From: an uncultured Campylobacter sp.
GTDB lineage: Bacteria > Campylobacterota > Campylobacteria > Campylobacterales > Campylobacteraceae
Direction: 5' to 3'
Assembly: GCF_937890585.1 (NCBI RefSeq)
Contig: NZ_CALACG010000119.1
Coordinates: 1-7,905 of the forward strand
Length of the DNA: 7,905 nucleotides
Shown: positions 5,668 through 7,905 of the stretch, one piece after another
Layout of the letters: each line of letters opens with the position of its first letter
Numbering within the stretch: position 1 is the stretch's first letter
Position numbers and translations under genes: made by a program
Notes under the pieces: generated by a model
Databases searched by the model: none
What the model was told of the DNA's origin: nothing
The model's input: the letters and a program-made list of their open reading frames with translations, nothing else

Positions 5668-7905
5668 ACGCTTTACTTATGCTAACGCCAACGTTTGTGA
5701 CCATAGTTGCAGCTACTGGGCCCTCTGCTGGGTCAAGAAGCACGCTTGTATTTAAGCCAACGTGGTTGATAGTTTTTAGGCCTGGGGTGATGTGTCCAAA
5801 GCCGTGGTAAACAAAGAGTGTATCCTCTCTGATGCCCTCTGTTAGCATTAGATGACCTTTTTGCTCGCCAAATTTGTTTTTGACAAGGACTGTGTCGCCA
5901 TCTTTTAAATTTTTCTTTTTCGCTGTATTTGGATGTATCCAGATCGGACTATCACTCATAAGGTCATTTAGATAAGGAACAGCTTGTGTGTGGCCGTTAG
6001 TATGGATAGGTGTCTTGCCGCAAGTTAGGCATAGATCGTGTCCATCAAAAGTATCCATATCTTTGTCATTTAGTGCACCATATCCTGCAAACTGCTCTTC
6101 AACATCCGGTAAGAATAACTCTATCTTGCCGCTCTTTGTTTTAAGCTTCGCCATATCGTCCATCAGGCCATTTTCACCAACAAATTTAGTTGCGTTTGGA
6201 TATTTAGCTACAAATTTCTCGATCATGCCTTTTTCTCTAAATAAAATGCCCGGCTCATCCCATGTGATATAGCCATCTTTTTCTAGCGCAGCAAGTAAAT
6301 TTGCATCTCCGCCAGCTTGTTGCATTCTAAACTCACGCATATCATTCCATGTATAAAGCTCGTCTACCTTCAAGCGGCGTGCTAGCTCTCTAAAGATAAA
6401 TGCCCCATCTTTTGTATCGCCAACTGGATCAACTACCTTATTTCTTATCATGTAAGCTGGTTTTAGACCTGACTTATCCTCGATACCTTCGTCGCGCTCT
6501 AGGTAGCTGCTCTCAGGCAAGATAACGTCCGCAAATGTCGCCATATCATTTAGATAAACGTCACTTACTACGATAAGATCAAGCTTTTTCATAGCCTCGA
6601 TACTCTTCATCGTTCCAGCCACGTTTATAAGGTGGTTAAATCTTATATTGAACCAGCCCTTTATCTCGTATGGTTTAGAGCTTAAGATCGCTTCATTGAT
6701 ATCCATTAAAACGCCGTGTTTTCTGCTTACAAATTTATGCACTCCAGCGTCGCCTGCGAAGTCTAGTCTGGTAACTTTTGGCACTTTAAATTTATCATCT
6801 GGGTTTTTAAGAACTGGAAATTTATCCTCACCAACTAGCTTGTTAAAGGTTTTAGCATTTTTGCCACCAAAAAGACCACCTTTGACCTCCCAGTTGCCCA
6901 TCATAGCATTTGCAACCATGATGGCTTTTGTCCTCATGTATTCAGCTCTTGTCGTGGTGTTATTATGTCCAAAATCAAAAATAACTCTTGGAGCAGCTTT
7001 ATAAATTTCATCAGCGATGCGTCTGACATCACTTGCTTTTATGCCAGTGATGCTCTCTTGCCACTCAGGTGTTTTACCCTCGACACTTTTTACGATCTCA
7101 TCAAAGCCGATTGTAAATTTCTCAATAAATTCTTTATCATAAGTGCCATTTTGTATCCAAGTATTGATGAGTGCTAGCACAAATGCTAGATCAGTGCCAG
7201 GTTTAACTGGTAGCCACTCATCGGCCTTTGAAGCTACAACGCTAAATCTTGGCTCAAGCACAAGTAGCTTTGTATCCTTGCTGGCTGCAAATTTAGCAAG
7301 CTTTTTAGCGTCAGCTATAACGATACCTTCAAATAGGTTGTGACCAAAATTTACAACGTATTTTGCGTTTGCAAAGTCTCTTTTTAGCTTAGCTATGCCA
7401 TACATCTGCTCGCAAACCATTTGATAGGTTATCGGGCAGCTTGAAAAGTGTGAAAAGCAGTTTGGTGAACCGTAAGCTGAGGCAAAATTTACCATTAGCT
7501 TATGGGTCTGAGAGCTTTTACAGGTAAATACAAAGCTTTCAGGGCCATATTTTTGTTTGATCTCTTGCATTTTTGTTGCAACATAATCAAGCGCCTCGTC
7601 CCAGCTAACTTCGCGCCACTTGTTCTCGCCTCTTTCGCCGGCTCTGATTAAAGGTTTTTTGATCCTGTTTGCATCATAAAGCTGACTAAGACCTGAACCG
7701 CCCCTTGCACAAAGAGAGGTTGCTGTGCCACCAGCTTTTGGATTGCCACTTAAAAAGCGAACTTTGCCATCAACGACTTTTGCCTCGATAGGACACCTTG
7801 AAGAGCACATCTCACAAAAGCTATGAACGTGCTTTTCGCCTTCATTTGCAGCACCTTGCAAAGCACCACCTGATAGAGATGATGCAGCTGCGCTAACTCC
7901 TGCAC
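5666..7905 (-). CDS. psrA: Molybdopterin catalytic subunit of polysulfide/thiosulfate reductase (5' end outside window)
   Basis: A periplasmic Mo-bisPGD oxidoreductase reducing sulfur compounds, probably polysulfide or thiosulfate, to sulfide. The frame stays open to the window edge, so the gene is 5'-truncated here. About 745 residues are visible. The first ones (AGVSAAASSLSGGALQG) look like the hydrophobic end of a Tat leader; the twin arginines would lie just outside. A TTG at 7861 falls within this leader and is unlikely to be the true start. Numbered from that TTG, C16, C19, C23 and C51 form the N-terminal [4Fe-4S] motif. C142 in SHFSSCPITY is the likely Mo ligand. The C-terminal part from about 615 (CLTCGKTPIHTNGHTQ, HGFGHITPG) is the molybdopterin dinucleotide-binding domain. 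The length fits PsrA/PhsA, which are near 760 residues, rather than larger arsenate or tetrathionate enzymes. PsrA and PhsA are hard to separate by sequence alone, so phsA is an acceptable alternative name. Confidence 0.9.
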   Translation of the reverse strand, partial: AGVSAAASSLSGGALQGAANEGEKHVHSFCEMCSSRCPIEAKVVDGKVRFLSGNPKAGGTATSLCARGGSGLSQLYDANRIKKPLIRAGERGENKWREVSWDEALDYVATKMQEIKQKYGPESFVFTCKSSQTHKLMVNFASAYGSPNCFSHFSSCPITYQMVCEQMYGIAKLKRDFANAKYVVNFGHNLFEGIVIADAKKLAKFAASKDTKLLVLEPRFSVVASKADEWLPVKPGTDLAFVLALINTWIQNGTYDKEFIEKFTIGFDEIVKSVEGKTPEWQESITGIKASDVRRIADEIYKAAPRVIFDFGHNNTTTRAEYMRTKAIMVANAMMGNWEVKGGLFGGKNAKTFNKLVGEDKFPVLKNPDDKFKVPKVTRLDFAGDAGVHKFVSRKHGVLMDINEAILSSKPYEIKGWFNIRFNHLINVAGTMKSIEAMKKLDLIVVSDVYLNDMATFADVILPESSYLERDEGIEDKSGLKPAYMIRNKVVDPVGDTKDGAFIFRELARRLKVDELYTWNDMREFRMQQAGGDANLLAALEKDGYITWDEPGILFREKGMIEKFVAKYPNATKFVGENGLMDDMAKLKTKSGKIELFLPDVEEQFAGYGALNDKDMDTFDGHDLCLTCGKTPIHTNGHTQAVPYLNDLMSDSPIWIHPNTAKKKNLKDGDTVLVKNKFGEQKGHLMLTEGIREDTLFVYHGFGHITPGLKTINHVGLNTSVLLDPAEGPVAATMVTNVGVSISKA

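Noticed and set aside
5514..7343. Several plus-strand open frames of 66-118 codons opposite psrA and psrB
   Set aside because: All are antisense to well-supported genes, with no SD or motif.
1..7905. Frequent AAATTT/AAATTTA words across the whole window
   Set aside because: They mostly encode Lys-Phe codons or lie in AT-rich DNA and appear to be general base composition of the genome rather than a repeat element.

Overview
The window looks like chromosomal DNA from an epsilonproteobacterium, most likely Campylobacter and probably near the C. concisus/C. curvus group. This is inferred from the low-GC sequence with very frequent AAATTT words (Lys/Phe codons), the use of TTG starts, A/G-rich Shine-Dalgarno (SD) sites of the AAGGA type, the RuvB protein sequence, and a Psr/Phs-type sulfur respiration operon. 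No database search was possible, so the species is not established. There are seven protein-coding genes, all on the minus strand. Transcription therefore runs from the right edge (7905) to the left edge. No tRNA, rRNA, insertion sequence or CRISPR array was seen.

Right part (7905 to 4164): a three-gene operon for a membrane-bound molybdenum oxidoreductase of the polysulfide/thiosulfate reductase type. It comprises the catalytic subunit PsrA/PhsA (its start and part of its Tat leader lie outside the window), the four-cluster iron-sulfur subunit PsrB/PhsB, and the NrfD-type membrane anchor PsrC/PhsC. The genes are separated by 10 nt or overlap by 8 nt, and each downstream gene has a clear SD site. 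Together they would pass electrons from menaquinol through the anchor and the FeS chain to the periplasmic active site, releasing sulfide from polysulfide or thiosulfate.

Middle (4163 to 2315): an AT-rich 90-bp gap holding a candidate promoter and a perfect 10-bp inverted repeat. It is followed by an OmpR-type response regulator and a membrane histidine kinase whose reading frames overlap by 17 nt. A terminator-like hairpin with a T6 tract lies inside the first codons of the kinase gene, just after the regulator stop codon. Because of their position, the pair may control the sulfur reductase operon, but nothing in the sequence proves it.

Left part (2314 to 152): ruvB (Holliday junction branch migration ATPase, TTG start), directly followed by a cysteine-rich zinc-ribbon protein. 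The reading frame of that protein is open from the ruvB stop codon down to position 152, but its first 141 codons contain no ATG, GTG or TTG. A good SD site instead sits before a GTA codon. Positions 1-151 are AT-rich and hold no gene or convincing terminator that I can see.
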